From Bradyrhizobium sp. LTSP849 (GTDB lineage Bacteria; Pseudomonadota; Alphaproteobacteria; Rhizobiales; Xanthobacteraceae), in contig NZ_JYMR01000054.1 of the NCBI RefSeq assembly GCF_000938255.1, positions 78,780 to 142,779 of the forward strand: a stretch of DNA of 64,000 nt, in the 5' to 3' direction. Shown here piece after piece: positions 55,005-63,769 of this stretch. How positions within the stretch are numbered: position 1 is the first letter of the stretch; every line of letters starts with the position of its first letter. The notes below the pieces were generated by a model. It did no database searches. It was not told where the DNA came from and was given only the letters and a program-made list of their open reading frames with translations. A program made the translations under genes and the position numbers.

Positions 55005-55637
55005 ATGAGCGAAACGAATTTCTGGCTGTTCCTGGCCGCCGCCCTCGTCATTGCCGCCATACCCGGCCCCGGCATCTTCTACGTCGCGGCGCGAACCCTC
55101 TCAGAAGGACGCGCGAGCGGCTTTGCCTCGACCGCAGGCACGGCGCTGGGCGGGCTGGTTCATGTGCTGGCGGGGAGCGTCGGCGTCTCCGCGATCATCC
55201 TTGCCAGTGCCGAGCTGTTCGCGGCCGTGAAGTTCATCGGCGCTCTCTATCTGGTCTGGCTCGGCATCCGCACCTGTCGCAGCGCCGGCCGTGGGCTGTC
55301 GCTCGAAAGCGAGCCCGTCGGCGACAAGCGCGCGTTCCGCGACGGCGTGTTGGTCGAGGCGCTGAACCCGAAGACCGCGGCATTCTTCCTCGCCTTCATT
55401 CCGCAGTTCCTCGATCCGGCGGCACCGAACCCCACGCTGCAATTCATCGCGCTCGGCGCGATCTCGGTGACGCTGAACACACTCGCCGATGTCGTCGTGG
55501 TGCTGATGGCGTCCGCGACACGCACGCAGCTGATCGGAAGGCCGCGCCTGATGCAGCGCCTCATGCAAGGCTCAGGCGTCTTCATTGCGGGCCTCGGCCT
55601 GTCGCTCGCTTTGGCACGACGGCCGGTGCAGGGCTAA
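55005..55637 (+). CDS. LysE/RhtB-family exporter
   Basis: 210 residues, six membrane helices. Signature IPGPGIFYVAARTLSEGR after the first helix, KFIGALYLVWLGIRTCRS, and FRDGVLVEALNPKTAAFFLAF. Members export amino acids such as lysine, threonine or homoserine lactone; the substrate is unknown. Confidence 0.92.
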   Translation: MSETNFWLFLAAALVIAAIPGPGIFYVAARTLSEGRASGFASTAGTALGGLVHVLAGSVGVSAIILASAELFAAVKFIGALYLVWLGIRTCRSAGRGLSLESEPVGDKRAFRDGVLVEALNPKTAAFFLAFIPQFLDPAAPNPTLQFIALGAISVTLNTLADVVVVLMASATRTQLIGRPRLMQRLMQGSGVFIAGLGLSLALARRPVQG

Positions 55638-55715
55638 CGAGGCACGGCAGGTTAACTGGTGCGCCTGCGCCGTCTTCCATGTACATTCGAGAATGATCCT
55701 TGAATGAGGCCGGCC

Positions 55716-56129
55716 ATGACATCACGGGTAGAAACGCTAACGCCGCCGAACACACCAAAGCCGATCGGTCCCTACAACCACATTGCCAAGGTCGGCGAAC
55801 ACATATGGATCGGCGGAACCGCGGGCGTCGATCCGGCGACAGGACAGCTGGCCGGCTCCGACGTCGCCGCCCAGACACGGCAAATCTTCAAATCGTTCGG
55901 AGTGATGTTGGAGGCGGTTGACTCCGACCTCAGTCACATCACTCACATCAACGTGTTTCTTCAGCGCATGTCGGACTTCGACGCGATGAACGCAGCCTAT
56001 GTCGAGGCCATGGGAGACCATCGACCCGCGCGCACGGTATTTGCCGTTCAGGAGCTTCCGAAGCCCGGCGTCTTGCTGACCATGAACCTGACGGCTGTAA
56101 CGCGACAGGCAATCCTGTCGGTGAGGTGA
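55716..56129 (+). CDS. RidA family protein
   Basis: 137 residues from ATG 55716, with GAGG upstream; ATG 55704 is an alternative. The trimeric RidA fold reads NTPKPIGPYNHIAKVGEHIW, QTRQIFKSFGVMLEAVDSDL, HINVFLQRMSDFDAMNAAY and the HRPARTVFAVQELPKPGVLL block with the Arg that binds enamine/imine carboxylates. The family hydrolyses reactive enamines or imines from PLP enzymes. The final residue context is variant of the canonical VE(I/M)xA ending (LTMNLTAV). Confidence 0.9.
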   Translation: MTSRVETLTPPNTPKPIGPYNHIAKVGEHIWIGGTAGVDPATGQLAGSDVAAQTRQIFKSFGVMLEAVDSDLSHITHINVFLQRMSDFDAMNAAYVEAMGDHRPARTVFAVQELPKPGVLLTMNLTAVTRQAILSVR

Positions 56130-56166
56130 TAGCACCGAAGCTCCCGCCAGCTCTGGGGCTCCAAAA

Positions 56167-56192
56167 GAGAAAGGGGCCGAGGCCCCTTTCTC
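56167..56192 (-). terminator. Terminator between ridA-like and Gly/His-rich genes
   Basis: GAGAAAGGGGCC pairs perfectly over 12 bases with GGCCCCTTTCTC around a GA centre. On the minus strand it is followed by TTTTGG, so it mainly serves the Gly/His-rich gene, 6 bases after its stop; it may also stop plus-strand transcripts. Confidence 0.88.
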
Positions 56193-56197
56193 AGATT

Positions 56198-56470
56198 TCA
56201 CCACTGATGCCAGTGGTGCCAATGATGCCAGCCATAGCCGCCGCCCCAATGACGGTGCCAGCCATAACCACCCCAATAATGCGGGTGATAATAGCCGCCG
56301 CCGCCGTAATAGTGGCGGTGCCAGCAATGGCCCCATTCATTGCAGATATAGCCGGACGGAACGACGCCCGACGCACCGGGAACGTCGATCGGCTGAGCCG
56401 ATGCGGCCCCGCTGGACAAGGCGACGCCGCCAAGTGCGGCGAGGCCAACAAACGCGGAAACAAGTTTCAT
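56198..56470 (-). CDS. Secreted Gly/His/Trp/Tyr-rich small protein
   Basis: 90 residues from ATG 56470, with GGAGGTGA four bases upstream. A signal peptide (LVSAFVGLAALGGVALSSGAASA) is followed by a short segment with Cys (PSGYICNEWGHCWHRHY). The last 45 residues are built almost only from Gly, His, Trp and Tyr in repeats like GGYGWHRHWG and WHHWHHWHQW. Such periplasmic proteins are frequent in Bradyrhizobium and may bind metal; role unknown. Confidence 0.85.
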   Translation of the reverse strand: MKLVSAFVGLAALGGVALSSGAASAQPIDVPGASGVVPSGYICNEWGHCWHRHYYGGGGYYHPHYWGGYGWHRHWGGGYGWHHWHHWHQW

Positions 56471-56649
56471 GATTTCACCTCCTAACATCGGTTGGAGGCG
56501 GCGAACGACGAACGCGTTCGGTGCGTTACGAAGGTTTAACGCCGATGAACAAGCTGTCCAACTTGTCATGACTTGCCGAGATGTAACGCGTGCGGTTCGA
56601 ACGAAGCATCGCCGAGAGCTCACCCATTGATGTTGCGATGGAGGGTTCG

Positions 56650-56808
56650 ATGAAGATGATGTCCTGGTCGCGTTACCACCTTCTACCAAAGTCGTTGTCG
56701 CGCGCCATGCGCCGCTGTCGCGCGGCCAAGATGCGCAAGACCCGGCGACGCGGACGCACCACGCAGCGGCCGGCCTCTCGCACCGGCCCGGCGCCAAAGC
56801 ACGCATGA
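56650..56808 (+). CDS. Possible small, very basic protein
   Basis: 52 residues from ATG 56650, with GGAGG 9 bases upstream. Composition is dominated by Arg, Lys and Ser (RAMRRCRAAKMRKTRRRGRT), so it could bind nucleic acid, or be a chance frame in GC-rich DNA. It lies in the 425-base gap between the Gly/His-rich gene and the alpha/beta hydrolase gene. Confidence 0.35.
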   Translation: MKMMSWSRYHLLPKSLSRAMRRCRAAKMRKTRRRGRTTQRPASRTGPAPKHA

Positions 56809-56895
56809 CCGCGCCATTGCTTGTGGAATGGCCGGCGGCAGGCTACTCCGATGTCATCGTTGTCTTGACCGCCCACCGAAGAGGATCGCGATCCG

Positions 56896-57759
56896 ATGCT
56901 CGTGCCGCAAAGTCGCACCTACGAGTCTCACGGCCTGCGGCTGCATTATGCCGACTGGGGCAACGCGGGCGCGCCGGTCCTCATCCTGGTCCATGGCGGT
57001 CGCGATCATTGCCGGAGCTGGGACGTCCTCGCCCGATCGTTGCAACCACATTTTCACGTGCTGGCGCCTGACCTGCGCGGACACGGCGATTCCGATTGGA
57101 CCAAAGGCGGCAGCTACGCACTAACGGAATATGTCTACGATCTCGCCCAGCTCGTCCGCGCCATGGCGGCGCCAGAGATCAGACTCATCGGCCATTCGAT
57201 GGGCGGGATGGTGAGCCTGATCTATTCAGGGTCATTCCCTGAGCAGGTGTCACGGTTGGTGGTGCTCGACGGTGTGACCATGCTGCCCGATACGCCAAAG
57301 CCCCCGGCGCATGAGCGCATCAGCAAATGGATCGGCCAGCTCGACAAGCTGCATGGCCGGACACCGCGCCGCTATCGCACCATCGAGGACGCGGCCGCGC
57401 AGATGGTGCTTTACAACAAGCGACTGTCCCGCGAGCTCTCTCTGCATCTTGCGACGCATGGGACACGGCAAAACGAGGATGGCACCTATAGCTGGAAGTT
57501 CGATCCCTACCAGCGCGCCTCCGCGCCGCACCGGCTCTGGCCGGATGATCACGTCGCACTGTGGTCGCGCATCGCCTGTCCGACGCTGCTGCTCAATGCC
57601 GGCGAAAGCTTTCTCGCCGGCCCCAGGGCAGCAGGCCTGGAACGCTATTTCCCGCAGGCGCGCGTCGAGACAATCGCCGGCGCCGGACACTGGCTGCAGC
57701 ATGACAAGCCGCAAGAGGTGTTAAGTGCGATCCGGCGGTTTCTCGGGCTGGGAGGCTAG
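56896..57759 (+). CDS. Alpha/beta hydrolase
   Basis: 287 residues. Oxyanion segment VLILVHGGRDHCRSW, nucleophile elbow IGHSMGGM with catalytic Ser, an acid-containing LLLNAGESFL and His in AGAGHWLQHDKP near the end. The strand order fits esterases and C-C hydrolases with a small lid. Substrate unknown. Soluble, no signal peptide. Confidence 0.92.
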   Translation: MLVPQSRTYESHGLRLHYADWGNAGAPVLILVHGGRDHCRSWDVLARSLQPHFHVLAPDLRGHGDSDWTKGGSYALTEYVYDLAQLVRAMAAPEIRLIGHSMGGMVSLIYSGSFPEQVSRLVVLDGVTMLPDTPKPPAHERISKWIGQLDKLHGRTPRRYRTIEDAAAQMVLYNKRLSRELSLHLATHGTRQNEDGTYSWKFDPYQRASAPHRLWPDDHVALWSRIACPTLLLNAGESFLAGPRAAGLERYFPQARVETIAGAGHWLQHDKPQEVLSAIRRFLGLGG

Positions 57760-57768
57760 CTCAGACTC

Positions 57769-57846
57769 GTAGCCCGCATGAGCGCAGCGACATGCGGGAA
57801 GCCGCAAGGAAGAATCCCGGATGTCGCTGCGCTCATCCGGGCTACG
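57769..57846. repeat. Intergenic palindromic repeat, family H
   Basis: GTAGCCCGCATGAGCGCAGC on the left matches GCTGCGCTCATCCGGGCTAC on the right as an imperfect inverted repeat; GACATGCGGGA and TCCCGGATGTC continue the pairing. It lies between the convergent hydrolase and ispE genes. Confidence 0.92.
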
Positions 57847-57868
57847 CAACAATGATTGGGAGACAACG

Positions 57869-58753
57869 CTAGCTCAACGTCCCCGCATGCACCCACCAGC
57901 CGGGGTGATCCCTGCGGATCTTCTCGGCAGCGGCATGCGCATCATTGGACGCGCCGAAGATCGCAAAACAGGTCGCGCCCGAGCCGGACATCCGCGCGAG
58001 CTTGACGCCGGCGGAAGAGCGCAAGGCCTCCAGCACATCGCCGATCACCGGCTCGATGCGCATTGCGGGGGCTTCGAGATCGTTGGGGACGGTCTCAAGA
58101 ATCTCGACCCAATCGGCAATGGAAGCGCCCTCCTCCGGCCAGGCCGTCGCTTCGAGGACGTCGGTGGCGCCAACCAAGAGCTCACCATTGCGCAGGCCGA
58201 GCGCCTTGAACACGTCCTTGGTCGCGACCGGCACGCGCGGATTGACCATGACGCAGGGCATGCTCGGCAGCGCCAGCGGCAACAGCTGCTCGCCGACCCC
58301 GGTCATGTCGCAGGCGCGCGAGAACAGACACACCGGCACGTCGGCACCGGTCGCAAGCGCGACCTGCCGGAGGCGGGGATCATCGAGCGACAGGTTGTTG
58401 AGACTTGCAAGCAGCCGCAGCGCGGCCGCGGCATCGGCCGAGCCACCGCCGATGCCGGCTGCAACCGGCAGCACCTTGTCGAGCGCGAAGGCACCCAATT
58501 TCAGGTTCGGCACGGCCTCGGCCAAAAGCTTGGCGGCCTTGAACACGAGATTGTCGGTGGTGTCGCCACAGGCCGCCGCGAGCGGCCCCGTGGTGGCAAG
58601 CTGCAGCTCGCCACCCGGCTCCAGCGTGAGCCGGTCGGCGCAATCGGCGAACGCGACCACGCTTTCGAGATCATGATAGCCGTCGGCGCGACGGCCGACC
58701 ACGCGAAGGCTCAGATTGACCTTCGCGCGCCCCTCTTCAATCAACGCCGGCAT
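57869..58753 (-). CDS. ispE: 4-diphosphocytidyl-2-C-methyl-D-erythritol kinase
   Basis: 294 residues, GHMP kinase. Motifs: AKVNLSLRVVGRRADGYHDL (substrate site), the ATP loop LPVAAGIGGGSADAAAALRL and ARMSGSGATCFAIF. It phosphorylates CDP-ME in the non-mevalonate isoprenoid pathway, upstream of the polyprenyl synthase also found here. The TPR gene lies 25 bases upstream on the same strand. Confidence 0.96.
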   Translation of the reverse strand: MPALIEEGRAKVNLSLRVVGRRADGYHDLESVVAFADCADRLTLEPGGELQLATTGPLAAACGDTTDNLVFKAAKLLAEAVPNLKLGAFALDKVLPVAAGIGGGSADAAAALRLLASLNNLSLDDPRLRQVALATGADVPVCLFSRACDMTGVGEQLLPLALPSMPCVMVNPRVPVATKDVFKALGLRNGELLVGATDVLEATAWPEEGASIADWVEILETVPNDLEAPAMRIEPVIGDVLEALRSSAGVKLARMSGSGATCFAIFGASNDAHAAAEKIRRDHPGWWVHAGTLS

Positions 58754-58778
58754 TGGCGATCAGCCCCCACACGCACTC

Positions 58779-60572
58779 TTAACCGCCCTTGCCGTCGTCC
58801 TTCTTCTCGGCCTGCGCCGCGGGCGCATTCGAATTGTCGTCTGTGATGCCGTTGGTGATCTTGGCCTCGATCTTCGGCAGATCGTCCGGCTCGGGCTTGA
58901 GATCGCGAGCATGCGCCCACTGGAATTTGGCTTCCAGCGTGCGGCCGACGCGCCAATAGGCATCGCCGAGATGGTCGTTGATGGTGGGATCCTCGGGCTT
59001 CAGGTCGATAGCGCGCTCGAGGTTCTTCACCGCTTCCTCGTAATTGCCGATGCGGTAATAGGCCCAGCCGAGGGAGTCGACGATGTAGCCGTCGTCGGGA
59101 CGCTGCTCGACGGCGCGCTTGATCATCTTCATGCCGTCGTCGAGATTCACGCCCTGGTCGATCCAGGAATAGCCGAGATAGTTGAGGACATGCGGCTGGT
59201 CGGGCTGGAGCTCGAGCGCCTTCTTCATGTCGGCTTCGGCCTTGCCCCACTGCTTGGAGCGCTCCTCGCAGATGCCGCGATAATAGTACCAGACGCTGTT
59301 GGCCTTGTCGCTGCCGGCCGGCAGCACGTCGATGCCCTGCGAGTAGGTCGCGCCGCAGTCGCCGAACTTCTTGCGGCCGCGCTCGAGATTGCCGAGCGCC
59401 ATGATGGCTTCGAGATCCTTGGAATCTTCGCTCACCACGCCCTTGAGGATCTTGATCGCCTCGTCGGTGCGGTCGGCGGAATCGAGATCGACGGCAAGCT
59501 GGATCTGCGCGTTGCGCTTCAACGGCGACGACGCCGGCACGCGCTCATAGACCTTGATCGCCATCTGCGGCCGCTTCACCGATTCATAGAGGTCGGCGAG
59601 CGAGAGCAGGGCCAGCGGATGCGTCGGTTGGAGATAGAGCGAGAGCTGGAGATAGACCAGCGCAAGATCCTCGCCGCCGCGACGGGTCAGCGTGGCGCCG
59701 ATGCCATAGAGCGCTTCGGCCGCGCCCGCTTGCGCGGAATCAACCAGCGGCGGCATCTTCTTGCCGGCCTTGGTCTCGCGCAGGCCTTCCACGATCAGCG
59801 GATGGCGCGCGAGCTTCTTGTCGAAAGCCTCATAAACGGCGGTTGCCGAGGCCGCGTCCTTGTTGCGCGACAGCCAGCGGCCATAGGCCTCGGTGATACG
59901 CAGCATGGAATCGTCGAGCTTGTAGGCGCGCTCGAAGCGGGTGCCGGCGTCCTTCTCCTTGCCGGAGAGCTCGAGGATCATGCCGGCGTGGAGGTCCTTG
60001 AACAGCGGATACCATTCCGGACCCGCCAGCTTGTCGATGCTGGCGACAGCACCCTTGGCGTCACCGGCGCCGTAGGCGGCCCAGCCCGACAGCAGGGTTG
60101 CGACCAGATCGGTGATCGGTCCGCGAATCGACTGATTGATGTTGCTTTGCGCGCTCGGATATTTCTTCAGCTTCAGGTCATGCACGCCGACGACGAGGCG
60201 GGCGACGCGGTTGGTCTTGTCGATGGTGAGGATGCGCTCGGCGAGCTTGACCGCTTCATCGATGTCGCCATCGGCGACCGAGGAGATGAAGGCGCGGTCG
60301 AGCAGCTCGTTGTTCTTGGGATCGGTACGCAGCGCGGAGCGGTAGAAGGCGGCGGCGGAGGCGGCGTCGCGCTCGACGCTGGCGTGGCGAGCGGCGAGAT
60401 AGCTGCCGGACGTGGTCAGCGCCTTCAGATCGTTGCGGTTCGGAAACTGCGCCGCCGTGTCGGCCGGATGATCCGGCGTCTGCGCCTGGACCCCGCCGGG
60501 GACCGTCGCGATCGCTGTGCCCATGAGGGCGATGGCGGCAACAGTCCAGCGGTTGAAACGATTTGAAAACAT
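58779..60572 (-). CDS. TPR-repeat periplasmic protein
   Basis: 597 residues from ATG 60572 (MFSNRFNRWTVAA). A signal peptide (VAAIALMGTAIATVPGGVQA) predicts export. Then a series of TPR helices follows; clear units near the C-terminus are PHVLNYLGYSWIDQGVNLDD, YIVDSLGWAYYRIGNYEEAV and INDHLGDAYWRVGRTLEAKF. The family acts as protein scaffold in the envelope, like BTAD or PilF-type proteins, but the partner is unknown. The ispE gene follows after 25 bases, so both may be one transcript. Confidence 0.9.
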   Translation of the reverse strand: MFSNRFNRWTVAAIALMGTAIATVPGGVQAQTPDHPADTAAQFPNRNDLKALTTSGSYLAARHASVERDAASAAAFYRSALRTDPKNNELLDRAFISSVADGDIDEAVKLAERILTIDKTNRVARLVVGVHDLKLKKYPSAQSNINQSIRGPITDLVATLLSGWAAYGAGDAKGAVASIDKLAGPEWYPLFKDLHAGMILELSGKEKDAGTRFERAYKLDDSMLRITEAYGRWLSRNKDAASATAVYEAFDKKLARHPLIVEGLRETKAGKKMPPLVDSAQAGAAEALYGIGATLTRRGGEDLALVYLQLSLYLQPTHPLALLSLADLYESVKRPQMAIKVYERVPASSPLKRNAQIQLAVDLDSADRTDEAIKILKGVVSEDSKDLEAIMALGNLERGRKKFGDCGATYSQGIDVLPAGSDKANSVWYYYRGICEERSKQWGKAEADMKKALELQPDQPHVLNYLGYSWIDQGVNLDDGMKMIKRAVEQRPDDGYIVDSLGWAYYRIGNYEEAVKNLERAIDLKPEDPTINDHLGDAYWRVGRTLEAKFQWAHARDLKPEPDDLPKIEAKITNGITDDNSNAPAAQAEKKDDGKGG

Positions 60573-60857
60573 CAGCGCTCGCCTTGGGTTGGTAGTGCCT
60601 GGGTATGGAGCAAAAGGCCGTCTCGCATGCAAACGCGGCCGTCGACATCGGGACCCGGAACCGTCAGGGCCGGACAATGCCGCTTTTGGCGCTTCACCGC
60701 AAGGATTCGGACCATGCGGTCCCCTCCGCGCGCCCCAAACCGGCCATAGGCGCCCCAAGACGCTGCTAGTATGGCCTTATCGTGACCGCGCCCCCCGGCC
60801 CCGCCCCGGTCCTCACGCGAACGTGCGCACCATCACCTTTCGTGACTTGGCCCGCCC

Positions 60858-62519
60858 TCACATCGCCTCGTAATTCGGGCCGCCGCCGCCCTCCGGCGGA
60901 ACCCAGGTGATGTTACCGTTGGGGTCCTTCACGTCGCAGGTTTTGCAGTGGACGCAGTTCTGGGCGTTGATCTGGTAGCGCGGGCTCGCGCCCTCCTCGA
61001 CCCACTCATAGACGCCGGCCGGGCAATAGCGATTCGAGGGACCGGCGAAAACATCATGCTCGGACATCTTCTGGAGGTTCATGTCGGCAACCCGAAGATG
61101 GACCGGCTGGTCCTCCTCATGATTGGTGTTGGACATGAACACCGAGGACAGCTTGTCGAACGAGATCTTGCCGTCCGGCTTGGGGTAATTCTTCGGCGCA
61201 TGGCTCTTGGCCGGATCGAGCGTGGAGCGATCGGGCTTGGCATGTGACTGCGTCCCGAACAGCGAGCCGCCGAACAGCGTGTTGCACCACATGTCGAAGC
61301 CGCCAAGCGCAACGCCGATCACGGTGCCGAACTTCGACCACAACGGCTTGACGTTGCGGACTAGGAACAAATCCTTGCCGACCGGCGAGGAACGCCACGC
61401 GTTCTCGTAGTCGACGATCTCGTCATTGGCGCGCTCGGCAGCGATCGCAGCCGCGACATGCTCGGCGGCGAGCATGCCGGTGCCCATCGCGTTGTGTACG
61501 CCCTTGATGCGCGGCACGTTGACGAAACCGGCCGCGCAGCCGATCAGCGCGCCGCCGGGGAAGCTGAGCTTTGGCACCGATTGATAGCCGCCCTCGGTGA
61601 TGGCGCGCGCGCCATAAGCGAGCCGCTTGGCACCTTCGAAGGTAGAGCGGATCGAGGGATGGGTCTTGAAGCGCTGGAACTCGTCGAACGGCGACAGATA
61701 CGGATCGTCGTAGTTCAGATGCACGACGAAGCCGACGGCGACGAGATTGTCGTCGTAATGATAGAGGAACGATCCTCCGCCAGTCTTCAGGTCGAGCGGC
61801 CAGCCGAACGAATGCTGGATCATGCCCTTCTGGTGTTTGGCGGGATCGATCTGCCAGACTTCTTTCAGGCCGATGCCGAACTTCGCAGGCTCGCTCTTGG
61901 AGTCCAATGCGAACTTCGCGATCAGCTGCTTGGTCAGGCTGCCGCGGGCGCCTTCGGCGAACAGCGTGAACTTGCCGAGCAATTCCATGCCACGGGTAAA
62001 GGAGTCCTTCGGCTTGCCGTCACGGCCGACGCCCATGTCGCCGGTGGCGATGCCCTTCACCGCGCCCTGCTCGTCATAGAGCACTTCCGCCGCGGCAAAG
62101 CCCGGATAGATCTCGACGCCGAGCGCCTCGGCCTTGCGCGCCAGCCAGCGGCAGACATTGCCGAGCGAACCGATATAGCAGTGATGGTTGTCCATCAGCG
62201 GCGGCATCATGAAGTTCGGCAGCTTGATCGCGCCGCCACCCGTCATCCAGTAGAAGCGGTCGTCCTTCACCTGCGTCTTCAGCGGGCAGTCGGAATCCTC
62301 GCGCCAGTCCGGAACGAGCTTGTCCAGCCCGGCCGGGTCGATCACGGCGCCGGAGAGAATATGCGCACCGACCTCGGAGCCCTTCTCCACCACGACGACG
62401 TTGAGATCGGCATTGATCTGCTTCAGCCGGATCGCAGCCGCCAGGCCCGAAGGGCCGGCGCCGACGATGACGACGTCGAATTCCATGGATTCGCGCGGGG
62501 GAAGTTCTTCGGTGCTCAT
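60858..62519 (-). CDS. Electron-transfer flavoprotein:ubiquinone oxidoreductase
   Basis: 553 residues. FAD domain VVIVGAGPSGLAAAIRL, GSEVGAHILSGAVIDPAGL, the ubiquinone-side helix region, GCAAGFVNVPRIKGVHNAMG and a C-terminal 4Fe-4S ferredoxin-like domain with CPAGVYEW and NCVHCKTCDVKDP holding four Cys. It passes electrons from ETF (fed by acyl-CoA and other dehydrogenases) to ubiquinone. Stand-alone gene; a 285-base gap with no feature separates it from the TPR gene. Confidence 0.95.
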   Translation of the reverse strand: MSTEELPPRESMEFDVVIVGAGPSGLAAAIRLKQINADLNVVVVEKGSEVGAHILSGAVIDPAGLDKLVPDWREDSDCPLKTQVKDDRFYWMTGGGAIKLPNFMMPPLMDNHHCYIGSLGNVCRWLARKAEALGVEIYPGFAAAEVLYDEQGAVKGIATGDMGVGRDGKPKDSFTRGMELLGKFTLFAEGARGSLTKQLIAKFALDSKSEPAKFGIGLKEVWQIDPAKHQKGMIQHSFGWPLDLKTGGGSFLYHYDDNLVAVGFVVHLNYDDPYLSPFDEFQRFKTHPSIRSTFEGAKRLAYGARAITEGGYQSVPKLSFPGGALIGCAAGFVNVPRIKGVHNAMGTGMLAAEHVAAAIAAERANDEIVDYENAWRSSPVGKDLFLVRNVKPLWSKFGTVIGVALGGFDMWCNTLFGGSLFGTQSHAKPDRSTLDPAKSHAPKNYPKPDGKISFDKLSSVFMSNTNHEEDQPVHLRVADMNLQKMSEHDVFAGPSNRYCPAGVYEWVEEGASPRYQINAQNCVHCKTCDVKDPNGNITWVPPEGGGGPNYEAM

Positions 62520-62656
62520 CTGATCTCAGCCCTTGAGACGGTTCCTTGGTCGTTTGCGCTCCCTTGTTTCCGATTTTTCCGGGTAGGACAACCACGGAAA
62601 TGCGTTCCGCTGGGATGCAAGGCGCCCCAAACTGATATAAAAGCCTGACTTTCCAA

Positions 62657-63463
62657 ATGACCCCCGAACCCGCACCCACCGTCCGAGAGCTGCTCGCCTT
62701 CTATCTGGAGGCCGGTGTCGACTGCGCGCTCGCGGAGGAACCGATAGACCGCCTGGCGGAAGTCGACGCCCCGCCGCCGGCTCCGCGTGCGGCACCGCCG
62801 GTCGAAGCACCGCGACCGGTCGCAGCCCCCGCCGTGATCCGCGGCGAGGCTGCGCCCGCGCCCGACATTGCGATCGCGTCGGCGCGCGAGGCCGCGCGCA
62901 CCGCGCCGACGCTGGAGGCCTTGCGCGAGTTGATGCAAGGCTTCGAGGGCTGCGCACTGAAGCACACGGCGACGCGGCTGGTGTTCGCCGACGGCAATCC
63001 GCAGGCGCGCATCATGTTCGTCGGCGAAGCCCCGGGCCGCGACGAGGACATCGAAGGGCTTCCCTTCGTCGGGCGCAGCGGCAAGCTGCTCGACCTCATG
63101 ATCGGCGCGATCGGGCTCAATCGCACCACCGCCTACATCGCCAATGTGATTCCGTGGCGGCCGCCCGGCAACCGCACGCCGACGCCGCAGGAGACGCAGA
63201 TCTGCCTGCCCTTCATCCAGCGCCAGATCGAGCTGGCGAATCCCGACGTGCTGGTGACGCTCGGCAATCCCTCGACGCAGACATTGCTCTCGACCCGCGA
63301 AGGCATCATGCGCACCCGCGGGCGCTGGTTCGACTACGAGACGGGCCAACGCACCATTCGCGCACTGGCGACGTTCCACCCGGCCTATCTGTTGCGCTCG
63401 CCGTCCTACAAGCGTCTGGCCTGGCAGGATCTGCGCGCGATCGCGAAGGTGCTGGCGGGATAG
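62657..63463 (+). CDS. Uracil-DNA glycosylase, family 4-like, incomplete Fe-S ligand set
   Basis: 268 residues. Family 4/5 motifs: active-site GEAPGRDEDIEGLPFVGRSG, NVIPWRPPGNRTP and the late His in TFHPAYLLR. Typical family 4 enzymes hold a 4Fe-4S cluster by four Cys. Here Cys99 and Cys183 are in place, but the first position is Phe96 and the third is Trp167 (in IPWRPP, where others have KCRPP). Residues 30-80 are an Ala/Pro-rich linker after a short N-terminal helix. It should remove uracil from DNA; cluster binding is doubtful. Confidence 0.85.
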   Translation: MTPEPAPTVRELLAFYLEAGVDCALAEEPIDRLAEVDAPPPAPRAAPPVEAPRPVAAPAVIRGEAAPAPDIAIASAREAARTAPTLEALRELMQGFEGCALKHTATRLVFADGNPQARIMFVGEAPGRDEDIEGLPFVGRSGKLLDLMIGAIGLNRTTAYIANVIPWRPPGNRTPTPQETQICLPFIQRQIELANPDVLVTLGNPSTQTLLSTREGIMRTRGRWFDYETGQRTIRALATFHPAYLLRSPSYKRLAWQDLRAIAKVLAG

Positions 63464-63470
63464 TCCTCTT

Positions 63471-63559
63471 GTAGGGTGGGCAAAGGCGCTCTTGCGCCGT
63501 GCCCACCATCTCGCCGCATTCGTAGACGCGTGGTGGGCACGCTTCGCTTTGCCCACCCT
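63471..63559. repeat. Intergenic palindromic repeat, family A copy 4, interrupted at its end
   Basis: GTAGGGTGGGCAAAG arm and inner parts as in copies 1-3, but the right arm stops at GCCCACCCT and continues TGTATTAG, whereas the other three read GCCCACCCTACG. The divergence point (63559/63560) is just before the region leading to an IS110-family transposase, so the missing AC may lie at the other end of the insertion. Confidence 0.88.
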
Positions 63560-63769
63560 TGTATTAGCGCGCCGGATTAGAATGGCCTCGTTCCGTGAGG
63601 AATGGCCCAGCCCGGGTGGCCGCCCGAGCTGGGCCGCCGATCGATCGGATCGATGCCCACCGAAGCCTTGAGGGCTGCGTTTCGTAGCAAGATCGCGGTC
63701 GGCACTTCATCGGGACCCGCATGGTTGAACGAACTTCAGGTTCGCATTCACAAGGGAGGGTCGAGGAAG
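63560..63769 (+). ncRNA. Non-coding left end of IS110 element, candidate bridge-RNA region
   Basis: 210 bases without a gene precede the IS110-family transposase. GGCCCAGC (63604-63611) pairs with GCTGGGCC (63628-63635); CGGG and CCCG inside pair after a one-base mismatch and enclose a 6-base loop. IS110 elements of the IS621 type express a bridge RNA from the non-coding end upstream of the transposase, with stem-loops holding target and donor guides. The RNA and its limits are inferred; the stem is direct. Confidence 0.4.

Noticed and set aside
58716..60566. 616-codon plus-strand frame
   Set aside because: Antisense to the TPR gene, which has signal peptide and clear TPR units; the frame has no recognisable motif.
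61458..62648. 396-codon plus-strand frame
   Set aside because: Antisense to the ETF:ubiquinone oxidoreductase gene; no domain.
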